Source of the DNA: Clostridia bacterium
Lineage (GTDB): Bacteria; Bacillota_E; RBS10-35; JAJYVN01
Direction: 5' to 3'
NCBI GenBank assembly: GCA_027335545.1
Contig: DAHWHV010000409.1
Coordinates: 1 to 6,835, forward strand
DNA length: 6,835 nucleotides
Shown here: piece after piece, positions 5,672-6,835 of the stretch
Layout of the letters: each line of letters starts with the position of its first letter
Position numbering within the stretch: the stretch's first letter is position 1
Position numbers and translations under genes: made by a program
Notes under the pieces: model-generated
Told to the model about the DNA's origin: nothing
Seen by the model: the letters and a program-made list of their open reading frames with translations, nothing else
Databases searched by the model: none

Positions 5672-6835
5672 CCCCTTTCATTCCGTCCGGCAAGCGCCCC
5701 GATCCGCTCCACGATGCGGCCGACCGCGTCCACCTCGCCGAGGCCCGCCGCGGCGTCCGCCATGGCACGCAGGCGCTCGGGCCGCCCGAACAGCGCGCGC
5801 ACCTCCTCCGCCAGCCGCCGCCCGCTGGCGTCCCGCTCCGGCAGCACCACCGCTGCCCCGGCCCGGGCCCACACCGCCGCGTTCTCCTCCTGGTGGTGGT
5901 GCGTGACGTACGGCGAGGGGATCAGCAGGGCCGGCCTGCCGGCGGCCGCCAGATCCGCCAGGGTCATCGCCCCCGCGCGGCAGATCACCAGGTCGGCCGC
6001 GGCCAGCGCGTCCCCCATGGCGTCGATGTACGGCTCGCAGCGCACGCGGGCACCCGGAGGCAGCGCGCGGCCCGCCAGCGCCGCCTCAGCGGCCTGGTGG
6101 TGGGCCAGGCCGCTGACGAACACCAGGGTCCCCGGCTGGAGGTGTGGCAGCCATTCCCCCAGCAGGCGCACAAAGGCGGCGGATCCCCGGCTGCCCGCCA
6201 TGCAGAGCACCACGCGGCCCCCGGGCGGCAGCCCCATACGCTGCCTGGCCCCGGCCCGCTCCACCCCGCGGATCCCCGAGCGCACGGGGTTGCCGGCCAC
6301 GAGCACCGGACAGCCGCGCGGCAGGCGGGAGGCGGCGTCGGCGAAGGGCACCACCACGGTGGCCGCGACCCGCGCCAGGAGGCGGTTGGTGACACCAGGT
6401 ACGGCGTTCTGCTCCTGGAGCAGCAAAGGGACGCGCAGCACGGCGGCGGCAAGCCCCACCGGGCCGGCGGCGTACCCGCCCGTGCCCACCACCACGTGGG
6501 GGCGGAAGCGCCGCACCAGGGCCAGGGCCAGGACCCCGGCCCGCCCCAGGGTGGCCAGGGAGCGCGCGACCTCCAGGGGGCGCTTGCGCACGAGCCCGCT
6601 TACCGGCAAGCCCACAAAGCGCAGCCCGTGCTGGGGGACGAGGCGCTCCTCCATCCCGCCGCGGGCCCCGATGAACAGGACCTCCACCGGCCCCAGCCTG
6701 CGCGCCGCTTCGTCCGCAACGGCCAAAGCCGGATAGATGTGCCCGCCCGTCCCACCGCCGGTGATCGCCAGGCGCCACGGCGCGCCCGCGCGCCCGCCCG
6801 GGGGCGCCCCCGCCGGCGCGTCACGGCCGCCCCCG
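5668..6835 (-). CDS. murG: UDP-GlcNAc:lipid I N-acetylglucosaminyltransferase (5' end beyond the window)
   Basis: MurG is a GT-B, GT28-family enzyme that transfers GlcNAc from UDP-GlcNAc to lipid I at the cytoplasmic membrane face, making lipid II. Taking the TTG codon at 6726 as residue 1, the upstream codons read RLAITGGGTGGHIYPA, the canonical N-terminal glycine loop. Then come VLFIGARGGMEERLVP (16-31), VVGTGGYAAGPV (79-90 region), LLQEQNAVPGVTNRLLAR (92-109), AGNPVR (134-139), MAGSRGS (166-172) and CRAGAMTLADLAAAG (239-253). SPYVTHHHQEENA (261-273) completes the set. Deviations are QEQN for the usual HEQN, AGSRGS for GGSxGA, and Asp248 where the family normally has the Glu that contacts the UDP-GlcNAc ribose. 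The frame stays open to 6835 with 25 Gly/Ala/Pro/Arg-rich residues before the glycine loop and no in-frame start, so the gene is partial or the 5' sequence is shifted. Its stop overlaps the murB start. Confidence 0.95.
   Translation of the reverse strand, partial: GGGRDAPAGAPPGGRAGAPWRLAITGGGTGGHIYPALAVADEAARRLGPVEVLFIGARGGMEERLVPQHGLRFVGLPVSGLVRKRPLEVARSLATLGRAGVLALALVRRFRPHVVVGTGGYAAGPVGLAAAVLRVPLLLQEQNAVPGVTNRLLARVAATVVVPFADAASRLPRGCPVLVAGNPVRSGIRGVERAGARQRMGLPPGGRVVLCMAGSRGSAAFVRLLGEWLPHLQPGTLVFVSGLAHHQAAEAALAGRALPPGARVRCEPYIDAMGDALAAADLVICRAGAMTLADLAAAGRPALLIPSPYVTHHHQEENAAVWARAGAAVVLPERDASGRRLAEEVRALFGRPERLRAMADAAAGLGEVDAVGRIVERIGALAGRNERG

Noticed and set aside
4274..6736. 820-codon plus-strand open frame over murB and murG
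   Set aside because: It is antisense to two certain genes, its translation is low-complexity, and long antisense openness is expected at this GC content.

Overview
The window is very GC-rich DNA. Two genes are recognised with certainty: murG and murB, adjacent on the minus strand with no murC between them. That order matches the division and cell wall (dcw) cluster of Bacillota such as Bacillus subtilis (spoVE-murG-murB-divIB). With the extreme GC content it suggests a deep-branching high-GC Bacillota lineage (Thermaerobacter-, Limnochorda- or Symbiobacterium-like). The lineage is an inference from gene order and composition only.

Layout from left to right. Positions 1-661 are GC-rich and show no convincing coding signal. 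Positions 662-1309 (+) encode a small membrane-anchored protein with a HEAT/armadillo-like helical region. Positions 1310-1872 are a 563-base spacer of lower GC with several inverted repeats and a repeated short module. Positions 1873-4473 (+) encode an unusual 866-residue multidomain membrane protein. Its order is signal segment, CopC-like beta domain, about eight membrane helices resembling CopD, a YtkA/FixH-like beta domain, then a BNR/Asp-box beta-propeller. Positions 4474-4732 are a convergent spacer holding a possible eroded minus-strand frame in the slot where divIB would be expected. Positions 4733-5671 (-) are murB, and 5668-6835 (-) is murG, cut by the right edge.

How the genes work together: MurG makes lipid II from lipid I at the inner face of the membrane. 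MurB makes UDP-MurNAc early in the cytoplasmic pathway. The two are read as one transcript with a 4-base GTGA stop/start overlap. The plus-strand genes converge on this operon and show no link to wall synthesis. The CopC/CopD/YtkA arrangement normally belongs to copper handling, but the copper ligands expected for CopC and every histidine of the membrane region are missing, so copper transport should not be assumed.

Most interesting points: the CopC-CopD-YtkA-propeller fusion without copper ligands; the eroded frame and nine-G tract after murB; and a murG 5' end whose expected start codon is one base out of phase.
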